Origin: Salinicoccus halodurans
Lineage (GTDB): Bacteria; Bacillota; Bacilli; Staphylococcales; Salinicoccaceae
Direction of reading: 5' to 3'
Assembly (NCBI RefSeq): GCF_900114445.1
Contig: NZ_FOTB01000001.1
Coordinates: forward strand, 492,937-556,936
DNA: 64,000 nt
Position 1 is the first letter of the stretch; each line of letters opens with the position of its first letter. The translations under genes and the position numbers were made by a program. Positions 8,211 to 14,443 of this stretch are shown here, one piece after another. The notes beneath the pieces were generated by a model. That model was not told where the DNA came from and did not search any database. It was given only the letters and a program-made list of their open reading frames with translations.

Positions 8211-8244
8211 CAGTGCAGATATTCCAATTCTGTACTGTTTTTTT
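8211..8244 (+). terminator. Rho-independent terminator upstream of comC
   Basis: An 8-bp stem CAGTGCAG/CTGTACTG (8211-8218 and 8230-8237, one wobble) is followed by seven T. No protein-coding gene ends nearby, so it closes either a small RNA from the promoter at 8108 or read-through from the DUF2207 gene. Confidence 0.65.
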
Positions 8245-8355
8245 ATGCAGTTTTTAATTTAAAAGCCAGTTAAACTCCAAATATTATGTTATTGCATTTT
8301 TACAACAATTTTAAAGTCTATTATTATAAGTTTGAAATGATATGGAGGGGATAAC

Positions 8356-9072
8356 ATGCTGGCAATAATTATGCTGGGTGGAGTAATTGCATCGTTCCTA
8401 TATGCTGCAACTTCTATGAAGAACATTAATTTTATTTATAGAAGAAGCCAATGTGATTCATGTAATGGAAATTTGAGATGGCATCATCTTATACCAGTAA
8501 TCAGTTATTTATTACTCAGAGGAAGATGTAAGTATTGCAGACGAAAAATCGACCTTAGTTATCCGATGTGCGAAATCATTGTAATTGTTCTTTTTGTTAT
8601 GCCTTTATTCTTTGATTTAGGACTATCAGATTATACATTATATTATCTGCTTGTCTCTCTCTTAGTTCCTCTTTCATTCTATGATTTTAATACGTTGACT
8701 ATACCGAATCATATGAACCTGCTGTTTTTATTTACGGGTCTGTACTTGACAGATTTATATTATATAGAGCCTGTCAGAGATATCATTGTTATCCTTATTC
8801 TGCATGTAATTTACATTCTTTTTTCTGACTCAATTGGATATGGGGATATAAAATTATTCACTGTCATCACTTTGATTACTCCTGTCAACTTCTTCATCTA
8901 TACAATTTTGCTTACTTATATAATAGGTGGACTATTTGTTATTATGATCAATTTATATAAAGAACATAAAAATGAAAAAATACCGCTTGTACCCTTCATC
9001 GCAAATGCTGCAGTTCTATGTTTCTTTTTGTATGAAGATTTTAATCAGATATATTACGGAGGATTTTTATAA
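8356..9072 (+). CDS. comC: Prepilin peptidase ComC
   Basis: This is a 238-residue type IV prepilin leader peptidase, an inner-membrane aspartyl protease that processes competence pseudopilins (ComGC family). The cytoplasmic zinc loop carries CxxC pairs at Cys33/Cys36 and Cys58/Cys61. The catalytic aspartates are in SFYDFNTLTIPNH and in GYGDIKL (the GxGD motif). About seven membrane helices are visible. It lies 2 nt before radC, the order found in staphylococci. GGAGGGG precedes the ATG. It is much AT-richer than the preceding genes. Confidence 0.92.
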   Translation: MLAIIMLGGVIASFLYAATSMKNINFIYRRSQCDSCNGNLRWHHLIPVISYLLLRGRCKYCRRKIDLSYPMCEIIVIVLFVMPLFFDLGLSDYTLYYLLVSLLVPLSFYDFNTLTIPNHMNLLFLFTGLYLTDLYYIEPVRDIIVILILHVIYILFSDSIGYGDIKLFTVITLITPVNFFIYTILLTYIIGGLFVIMINLYKEHKNEKIPLVPFIANAAVLCFFLYEDFNQIYYGGFL

Positions 9073-9074
9073 CA

Positions 9075-9752
9075 ATGATGATCAAAGAAATGCATACATC
9101 TGATAAACCGCGCGAGAGACTTATGACATACGGTCCAGATAAACTCACAAATCAAGAATTGCTGGCGATAATAATAAATACAGGAAGCAGGGACGAATCC
9201 AGCATTACTGTTGCAAATAGAATTATTAAAGATATGAAATCAATACGCGAGCTGCGGAACCTGACATACCAGGAATTGATCCAAATAAAAGGGATTGGCG
9301 CTGCCAAAGCGATTACAATTCTCGCAGTTATAGAAATCGCGATAAGAATGCATACGCATTCCCTGGAAGAGGACGTGTATATTAAAAGTCCAGATGATGT
9401 ATGTAATTTGCTTATGGAGAAACTCAGATATTATCAGCAGGAGCATTTCGTTGTATTGTTTCTTTCCACTAAAAATATGATTATTCATCAGGAAACTATG
9501 TTCAAAGGTTCATTGAACAGCTCTATTGTTCATCCAAGAGAAATTTATAAAGAAGCAGTAAAAAGAAGTGCTGCTGCCATTATATGTGTTCACAATCATC
9601 CAAGCGGCGATCCCTCTCCATCAAGAGAAGATATTGAGGTAACCAAGAGATTGCATGAGTGCGGGGATATCATAGGTGTAGATTTTCTGGATCATATAAT
9701 AATAGGCTCTGGAAAATATATCAGTTTAAAGGAAATGAACTATATAAAATAG
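9075..9752 (+). CDS. radC: RadC family protein (JAB/MPN+ domain)
   Basis: This is a 225-residue protein with an N-terminal helix-hairpin-helix region (IQIKGIGAAKA) and a C-terminal JAMM metalloprotease-like domain. The motif VHNHPSGDPSPSREDIEVTKRL provides the metal ligands. The family is called RadC, though a DNA repair role is disputed and its biochemical activity is unclear. A GGAGG lies 11 nt upstream of ATG 9075; the adjacent ATG at 9078 is an alternative. It is translationally close to comC. Confidence 0.92.
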   Translation: MMIKEMHTSDKPRERLMTYGPDKLTNQELLAIIINTGSRDESSITVANRIIKDMKSIRELRNLTYQELIQIKGIGAAKAITILAVIEIAIRMHTHSLEEDVYIKSPDDVCNLLMEKLRYYQQEHFVVLFLSTKNMIIHQETMFKGSLNSSIVHPREIYKEAVKRSAAAIICVHNHPSGDPSPSREDIEVTKRLHECGDIIGVDFLDHIIIGSGKYISLKEMNYIK

Positions 9753-9762
9753 GGGGAAGAGA

Positions 9763-10125
9763 ATGGGCTTAGATATGTATATTTATCTAGAGGATAAAGA
9801 GACCGATGAAATTATCGAGTACAGCTATTACAGGAAGTTTAATGCATTGCAAGGGTACTTTGTTAAACAATATGAACTTGAAAACTGTGGAAAAATTGAA
9901 CTGACCTATGAAATAGTGAATGAAATATATCTGATACTTAACGAAATACGACACCAACCTGAAAAAGCACATCTTTTGATGCCTACATTTCCAGGGCCTT
10001 TTTTCGGTTCATATAAATACGATCAGATATATCATGCTTATGTGCATCAGGCAGCAAGTGATTTTTATCATGCGAAGTTCATAGATCACAGCAGATATAA
10101 GCTCTATTTCACTTCAGACTGGTAA
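9763..10125 (+). CDS. Uncharacterised 120-residue protein (MGLDMY type)
   Basis: I do not recognise a function. The protein opens with MGLDMYIYLEDKE, a signature seen at the N-terminus of a scattered group of small proteins in bacteria and phages. It is rich in Tyr and acidic residues, has no membrane segment and has several conserved-looking aromatic motifs (YSYYRKFNALQGYF, MPTFPGPFFGSYKYD). AGGGGGAAGAG gives a very strong ribosome binding site. It lies 10 nt after radC but before the break in synteny with mreC, so it may be an insertion into the comC-radC-mreC region. Confidence 0.7.
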   Translation: MGLDMYIYLEDKETDEIIEYSYYRKFNALQGYFVKQYELENCGKIELTYEIVNEIYLILNEIRHQPEKAHLLMPTFPGPFFGSYKYDQIYHAYVHQAASDFYHAKFIDHSRYKLYFTSDW

Positions 10126-10213
10126 GGAACGCAATATATCTCTCGCATTGTTTTCGCCAGTATTGTTATACTTATCTTGAAATAATAAAATCTTTCATTG
10201 AAAGGGAGTTTCT

Positions 10214-10828
10214 ATGTTTAAGAAAATGGCTTCAGATGCCCTCGGTTTATCCGATATCGGTAAAATTATCGATCCACAGGATTATGATCAGACGGATGCG
10301 GATGATTATGTAAGACATGAAGATGATGAAAAAATTTATTTCCTGATTAAAACTAAAATGGATGAGTACTGCTTTACTAATCTCGCCATTATTCATGTGG
10401 ATGGAGAAAAAGCAACTTCCTCCAAACGTACACTGAAGCGTTATCCTTATACTCAGTTTGAAGTGAATAATGTTCTGCTTGAAACTGCCGGTACTATTGA
10501 TATCGACATACAGATTAATTTTAACATGGGCAATGTGCCTTTCGTCATCGATGTCCAGAAGAACGAAATCGAGCGTCTGAAGGATCTTTATAAAGCACTC
10601 CTGTTCATTTCAGAACAGTCTTATGAAAATAAAATTATCAGCAGACATGCTGAACAGAGTTTGGATAAAGCGGTACAAATTCTTCAGAATGCACGACTTG
10701 GTGAAGAGAATACTGCAGATCAGTACAAAGCTTTAACAGAGTTCAGCTTCGACTGGTACAAGAACACCTATGAACAATATCAGAAACAGGATTACGGTGA
10801 GATTTTCGAAAAATATATTAATAATTAA
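10214..10828 (+). CDS. PH domain-containing protein (YvbH-like)
   Basis: This is a 204-residue cytoplasmic protein. Residues from about 5 to 130 resemble the bacterial PH-like domain of YvbH (EKIYFLIKTKMDEYCFTNLAIIHVDGEKATSSKRTLKRY). The C-terminal part is helical, like the YvbH extension thought to support oligomerisation. No enzyme motif is seen, and function is unknown. AAAGGGAG precedes the ATG. It is a single gene ended by a strong terminator shared with the convergent VOC gene. Confidence 0.75.
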   Translation: MFKKMASDALGLSDIGKIIDPQDYDQTDADDYVRHEDDEKIYFLIKTKMDEYCFTNLAIIHVDGEKATSSKRTLKRYPYTQFEVNNVLLETAGTIDIDIQINFNMGNVPFVIDVQKNEIERLKDLYKALLFISEQSYENKIISRHAEQSLDKAVQILQNARLGEENTADQYKALTEFSFDWYKNTYEQYQKQDYGEIFEKYINN

Positions 10829-10864
10829 AAACTAAATAAGTCCAGATGTATATATGGGCAATGA

Positions 10865-10904
10865 AAAGGGAGCAAACTCTATTTAATATAGATTTGCTTC
10901 CTTT
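10865..10904 (+). terminator. Bidirectional terminator between the PH-domain and VOC genes
   Basis: A long stem pairs 10865-10882 with 10888-10904: 12 bp, a bulged C, then 5 bp, with a 5-nt loop. It sits between convergent genes, with A and T runs at its base. Confidence 0.8.
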
Positions 10905-10993
10905 CTATTAAATCTATCAGTACCCGGTACGGTCCGCAGCCTTTCTTACTTTTTAAACTTTATAGTCTGTCGGTTGACATGATAAATTTAATA

Positions 10994-11368
10994 TCACATG
11001 ACAATCACATTGTACTTATGTCCGTCCGGATCAGTGAACAGACAACCGTAGTAGCCTCTGATGACAGCGGGTCCTTCCAGTACTGATCCGCCGTTCAAGG
11101 TGATTTTTCTGCAGAGTTCATCGACTTCTTCGTTGGTTTCCATATTGAAAGAGACTACAAATTCATTTCCAGCGCTGGTGTCAGCGAGCTCTCCGCCTAT
11201 GAAGGACTGTAGGACATCTTCCCTGAACAACAGTATCGGCTGCTCACCGACCAGAACCTGTGCAAGAGTTTCATCTTTGCCAGGATTTACGTCAAAGCCG
11301 ATTTTCCCGAAGAACTCCATGGATGCCTGTACGTCTTTTACAGGAATGTTCAGCCAATATGACTTCAT
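10994..11368 (-). CDS. VOC superfamily (glyoxalase/dioxygenase-like) protein
   Basis: This is a 124-residue single-domain protein of the vicinal oxygen chelate fold. Two beta-alpha-beta-beta-beta units are visible, from YWLNIPVKDVQASMEFFGKIGF and from LNGGSVLEGPAVIRGYYGCLFTDPDGHKYNVIVM. The C-terminal DPDGHKYN is typical of glyoxalase/bleomycin-resistance-like proteins. Substrate and metal use cannot be inferred. The frame opens at 11383, but GGAGGTGA sits inside that extension and points to the ATG at 11368. Confidence 0.85.
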   Translation of the reverse strand: MKSYWLNIPVKDVQASMEFFGKIGFDVNPGKDETLAQVLVGEQPILLFREDVLQSFIGGELADTSAGNEFVVSFNMETNEEVDELCRKITLNGGSVLEGPAVIRGYYGCLFTDPDGHKYNVIVM

Positions 11369-11532
11369 ATTTTCACCTCCCATATAACCAGCTAAGTAAA
11401 ATCGATGCGAAAAAATCTATAGTATTTCATTCAAATTGTAAAAAGTAATTTTTATTTTATTATATATGAAATGTTCACGAGAGTAAATTGAGTGTTACTT
11501 TTTAAATATATATAGTACTCTTTCATTATTTT

Positions 11533-12153
11533 CTAATAGGCTATGCCCACCCGCGATTTTACATAATTGTCATCTTCTACCTGACTGAACGCAAATTCTG
11601 CTGTATCCGGTACGGAGATCATTTTCCCTTCTTCCGGCAGATAATCTCTTTCTACGCGGTACTCCCCTGTATGTGCGCCGTCGGGAAGATAAGTCGGACA
11701 GACGATTGTCCAATCGAGCCCTGAGTCTTCAAGCAGCTCATAGACTTTGTGGTGTTCTTCCGCAGCCCTTGTTGTTTTGCGTTTTGATTCGCTTGACTGA
11801 TAGCGCAGTATTTCCGGTTCCGTCCGGCTCTGGAGTATACCGGCTGTCCCGATAGTAATGATGCGTTTTATATCTTCCTCTTTCATCGTGCGGATGATTA
11901 AAGGCATGCTGTCTGTGAGAGTGGTGGTGCCGTCTGTCCCGAGTGCGCTGATTACCAAATCTGTTCCTTTTATTGCGTTTTGTATATCCATTTCATTTAA
12001 AACATTTCCTTCGGTCACATCCAGATTTTTATTATCCGTCTGCATATTCTCTGGATTACGCACCAGTACTTTAACATGATGCCCCTCACCAAGTGCAAAT
12101 TCGAGTATGTGGCTGCCGACCCGGCCGGTGGCGCCTAAGAGTAAAATATTCAT
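11533..12153 (-). CDS. NAD(P)-binding protein, atypical SDR family
   Basis: This is a 206-residue Rossmann-fold protein with the dinucleotide motif GATGRVGS at residue 7 and a short atypical SDR architecture like biliverdin reductase B and YwnB-type NAD(P)H-binding proteins. The motifs VISALGTDGTT and SGLDWTIVCPTYLPDG are typical of this group. It is cytoplasmic and of unknown substrate. The minus-strand ribosome binding site (GGAGG within the bases just above 12153) is good. It stands apart from the VOC gene by about 160 nt of AT-rich sequence with no further feature I could support. Confidence 0.85.
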   Translation of the reverse strand: MNILLLGATGRVGSHILEFALGEGHHVKVLVRNPENMQTDNKNLDVTEGNVLNEMDIQNAIKGTDLVISALGTDGTTTLTDSMPLIIRTMKEEDIKRIITIGTAGILQSRTEPEILRYQSSESKRKTTRAAEEHHKVYELLEDSGLDWTIVCPTYLPDGAHTGEYRVERDYLPEEGKMISVPDTAEFAFSQVEDDNYVKSRVGIAY

Positions 12154-12275
12154 GGGGGAAGCCTCCTTCTATGGTATTTCCATTGTATTATAAATGACTG
12201 CTCTTTTTCAGAGGGTGTGTTTGAGCGGATTTTTATTACAATAATATTACAGAGGTGTAACATTTGTAAAATATG

Positions 12276-12304
12276 TTGATAACCGAAATTTATTACGATA
12301 TGAT
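12276..12304 (+). promoter_or_regulatory. Promoter of the bmrCD leader RNA
   Basis: TTGATA (12276-12281), an exact 17-nt spacer and TATGAT (12299-12304) predict a start near 12311. It is the only convincing promoter I see between the minus-strand gene at 12153 and the exporter start at 12710. Confidence 0.7.
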
Positions 12305-12344
12305 GAACATGTCTTAAAAATAACATAACAAGGAGGACAACCTG

Positions 12345-12410
12345 ATGATTAACTCAGCTAAAGTTTTATATACCCAACTTCATAACGGTGCCTCCTTTGA
12401 TAGAGCCTGA
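12345..12410 (+). CDS. 21-residue leader peptide ORF
   Basis: The ORF runs from ATG 12345 to TGA 12408-12410. AAGGAGG (12330-12336) lies 8 nt upstream, which is close to ideal. The product is polar, not a hydrophobic toxin: it begins MINSAKVLYTQ and ends NGASFDRA. Codons 16-18 contain the CCTCCTT that is complementary to its own ribosome binding site, so ribosome position would control which helices form. It is probably a regulatory leader ORF for the BmrCD-like exporter, but expression is not proven. Confidence 0.5.
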   Translation: MINSAKVLYTQLHNGASFDRA

Positions 12411-12463
12411 TTATTCATCATAAACTTGCTCTAGATATCATATATATTATTTTTTATCTGTGT

Positions 12464-12490
12464 TAGGGAGGCTTGAAGCCTCTCTATTTT
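12464..12490 (+). terminator. First leader terminator before bmrCD
   Basis: A 9-bp stem TAGGGAGGC/GCCTCTCTA (12464-12472 and 12478-12486, one G-T wobble) with loop TTGAA is followed by TTTTTAT. It matches the terminator of the related RNA at 20211-20242. Confidence 0.8.
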
Positions 12491-12504
12491 TATGCGATTT
12501 TTCT

Positions 12505-12533
12505 GTGTGCACAAAATAGTGCGCACTTTTTTT
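12505..12533 (+). terminator. Second leader terminator before bmrCD
   Basis: An 8-bp stem GTGTGCAC/GTGCGCAC (12505-12512 and 12519-12526, one wobble) with loop AAAATA is followed by seven T. It stands 15 nt after the first terminator, and no promoter box was found between this point and the exporter. Confidence 0.8.
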
Positions 12534-12579
12534 ATCGTTATTTTTAAGAAAATTCTGAATTCAAAGGGGATGACTTGAT

Positions 12580-12669
12580 ATGTCAATAATTGAGTTGGAA
12601 AGTCAGTTTGAAAATGCGCCAGAAGACTATGCGACAACAATGAAAACCAAGGGGTTTTATCGGCGGTAG
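12580..12669 (+). CDS. 29-residue upstream ORF of bmrCD (BmrB-like position)
   Basis: The ORF runs from ATG 12580 to TAG 12667-12669, with AAGGGG (12564-12569) as ribosome site. The product begins MSIIELESQFENAPED and ends KTKGFYRR, acidic first and basic at the end. It lies 40 nt before the exporter start, in the same position as the BmrB leader of Bacillus subtilis bmrBCD, although I cannot claim sequence similarity to BmrB. Translation of its end would bring a ribosome close to the hairpin at 12682-12701, which hides the bmrC ribosome site. Confidence 0.55.
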   Translation: MSIIELESQFENAPEDYATTMKTKGFYRR

Positions 12670-12681
12670 GAGAAGATAAGA

Positions 12682-12701
12682 ACCCTGATTGGGGACAGGG
12701 T
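12682..12701 (+). promoter_or_regulatory. Hairpin sequestering the bmrC ribosome binding site
   Basis: ACCCTG (12682-12687) pairs with CAGGGT (12696-12701) around an 8-nt loop. The 3' arm contains most of AGGGTGG, the ribosome binding site for the ATG at 12710. It begins 12 nt after the stop codon of the 29-codon ORF, within reach of a ribosome paused there. Confidence 0.5.
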
Positions 12702-12709
12702 GGTTAATC

Positions 12710-14443
12710 ATGTTTGAATTTTTATTTAAATTGAAGTGGTTTTTTAAAGAAAACAAGGGACGCTATATATCGATCCTTCTGGTTTTGCTGATCGTCAATG
12801 TACTGGAAGTAATTCCGGCACAGTTGATCGGAAGGGCGATTGATTTTATCAGTACAGGAGAGATTACGACAATGCTCATGTGGCAGCTGATCTCCATTTT
12901 TGCTGCGGTCATCCTGCTGAGTTACACCGGCGGTTTTCTGTGGCAGTACCTGCTGATCGGCGGTGCAGTTAAAATTGAAAGTATCATCCGCATGAAACTG
13001 ATGCGTAAATTCCTGATGATGTCTCCGAGTTTTTTTGAGAAGAATAAAACCGGTGACCTTATGGCACGTGCTACGAATGATCTTAGGAGTGTACACCAGG
13101 CGACAGCCTGGGGTGTGCTCACTCTCATCGATTCGACGACTTTCATGGGGACAATCATTCTGGCGATGGGCATTACGGTATCATGGGAGCTCACTTTTTA
13201 TGCGCTGCTCCCCCTGCCGCTGCTTGCTGTGATTGAGGCGAAGCTTGGCCGAAAGATCAATGCGGCGCATAAGGAGAGTCAGGAAGCGTTCAGCCATATG
13301 AATGATTCTGTGCTTGAAGTGGTTGAAGGTGTCCGGCTCACACGAAGTTATGTACAGGAAGAGCCGGAAGGTGAAAGATTTAAGGGGATGACAGACAGCT
13401 ACCTCAACAAGTTCATGAAGGTGGAGCGTCTCGATGCACTGTTCCAGCCGTTGACCATCATAGTGACGATGATAAGTTTCATGGTGGCATTCGGCTATGG
13501 TGCGGTACTCGCCAACCGGGGTGTCATCACCGTCGGCGACATTGTCACATTCAACATCTATCTTAATATGCTGGTCTGGCCGATGTTTGCGCTCGGCATG
13601 CTGTTCAATATCCTGCAGCGCGGCAATGCGTCTCTGACACGGATAGACACTGTGCTGGAGACGGAGGATGATGTAAATGATGACGGTAGCTTGATTGTTC
13701 AGGATACTGATATGAACTTCGATGATGTTTCATTCACCTATCCGCTGAGCACCTGTCAAAACCTTAAGAGTATAAATATCGAATTGGAGTCCGGGCAGAC
13801 ACTCGGAATCGCAGGGAAGACAGGAAGCGGAAAGACGACATTGATCAAACAGCTTTTGAAATACTATCCTGGCGGGGAAGGACGCCTGATCATTGACGGC
13901 ATGGATGTTGCAGAACTCAGCAGGGTGCAGCTGCGTGAAAAGATCGGCTATGTCTCACAGGAAAACATCCTGTTTTCAAGGACTGTCGAACAGAACATCA
14001 GATTCGGGAAGCCGGAGGCCACTGACGAAGAACTGATGGAAGCAATCAGGCTGAGTGCATTTGATTCTGATCTGAAGCGGATGCCTGAAGGCCTCGGCAC
14101 GATGGTCGGTGAAAAAGGTATTGCCCTCTCCGGCGGGCAGAAGCAGAGGATATCCATTGCGAGGAGTCTGATCAAGAACCCTGACATAATGATACTGGAT
14201 GATGCACTGAGTGCAGTGGATGCTAAAACTGAAAAGAGGATCATTGATAACATCAGGGAGAGCAGAAAAGGGAAAACGACGATCATCGTTACACACAGAT
14301 TATCTGCAATCACGCATGCAGATATCATCATCGTCATGGATGACGGTGAAATCGCAGAAATCGGCACCCACACAGAGCTTATGCAGAACAATGGCTGGTA
14401 CAGTACACAAAGCATGTATTACCAGACGGGAGGTGTTTCCTGA
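12710..14443 (+). CDS. bmrC: ABC multidrug exporter half-transporter, BmrC (YheI) type
   Basis: This is a 577-residue ABC half-transporter with six N-terminal membrane helices and a C-terminal ATPase. It resembles Bacillus subtilis BmrC (YheI): FFEKNKTGDLMARATNDL, the Walker A GKTGSGKTT and the canonical signature LSGGQ. After Walker B it reads ILDDALS, with Asp in place of the catalytic Glu, the degenerate site expected for this subunit of a heterodimer. The frame extends to 12689, but GGTGG at 12699-12703 supports the ATG at 12710. Its stop overlaps the start of the partner gene. Drug export is known for the family; substrates here are inference. Confidence 0.88.
   Translation: MFEFLFKLKWFFKENKGRYISILLVLLIVNVLEVIPAQLIGRAIDFISTGEITTMLMWQLISIFAAVILLSYTGGFLWQYLLIGGAVKIESIIRMKLMRKFLMMSPSFFEKNKTGDLMARATNDLRSVHQATAWGVLTLIDSTTFMGTIILAMGITVSWELTFYALLPLPLLAVIEAKLGRKINAAHKESQEAFSHMNDSVLEVVEGVRLTRSYVQEEPEGERFKGMTDSYLNKFMKVERLDALFQPLTIIVTMISFMVAFGYGAVLANRGVITVGDIVTFNIYLNMLVWPMFALGMLFNILQRGNASLTRIDTVLETEDDVNDDGSLIVQDTDMNFDDVSFTYPLSTCQNLKSINIELESGQTLGIAGKTGSGKTTLIKQLLKYYPGGEGRLIIDGMDVAELSRVQLREKIGYVSQENILFSRTVEQNIRFGKPEATDEELMEAIRLSAFDSDLKRMPEGLGTMVGEKGIALSGGQKQRISIARSLIKNPDIMILDDALSAVDAKTEKRIIDNIRESRKGKTTIIVTHRLSAITHADIIIVMDDGEIAEIGTHTELMQNNGWYSTQSMYYQTGGVS

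Larger units (their letters stand above)
12311..12490 (+). ncRNA. Structured leader RNA / sRNA, copy A of a repeated RNA element
   Basis: The predicted transcript is about 180 nt, running from the promoter at 12276-12304 to the terminator at 12464-12490. It contains a 21-codon ORF whose AAGGAGG ribosome site (12330-12336) can pair with CCTCCTT (12391-12397). A 6-bp helix TAGAGC/GCTCTA (12401-12406 and 12428-12433) follows, then a possible helix AGATA/TATCT (12433-12437 and 12455-12459), then the terminator. The segment 12430-12451 is identical to 20178-20199, and the helix and terminator are conserved there too. It is either a leader that attenuates the downstream exporter or an independent small RNA. 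I do not recognise it as a named family. Confidence 0.6.

Noticed and set aside
12345-12410. Reading the 21-codon ORF as a type I toxin peptide
   Set aside because: The product is polar with no membrane helix, and there is no convergent antisense RNA with repeats as in Fst systems.
12431-12640. A 69-codon minus-strand frame across the bmrCD leader
   Set aside because: It has no ribosome site and overlaps terminators and short ORFs that explain the region better.
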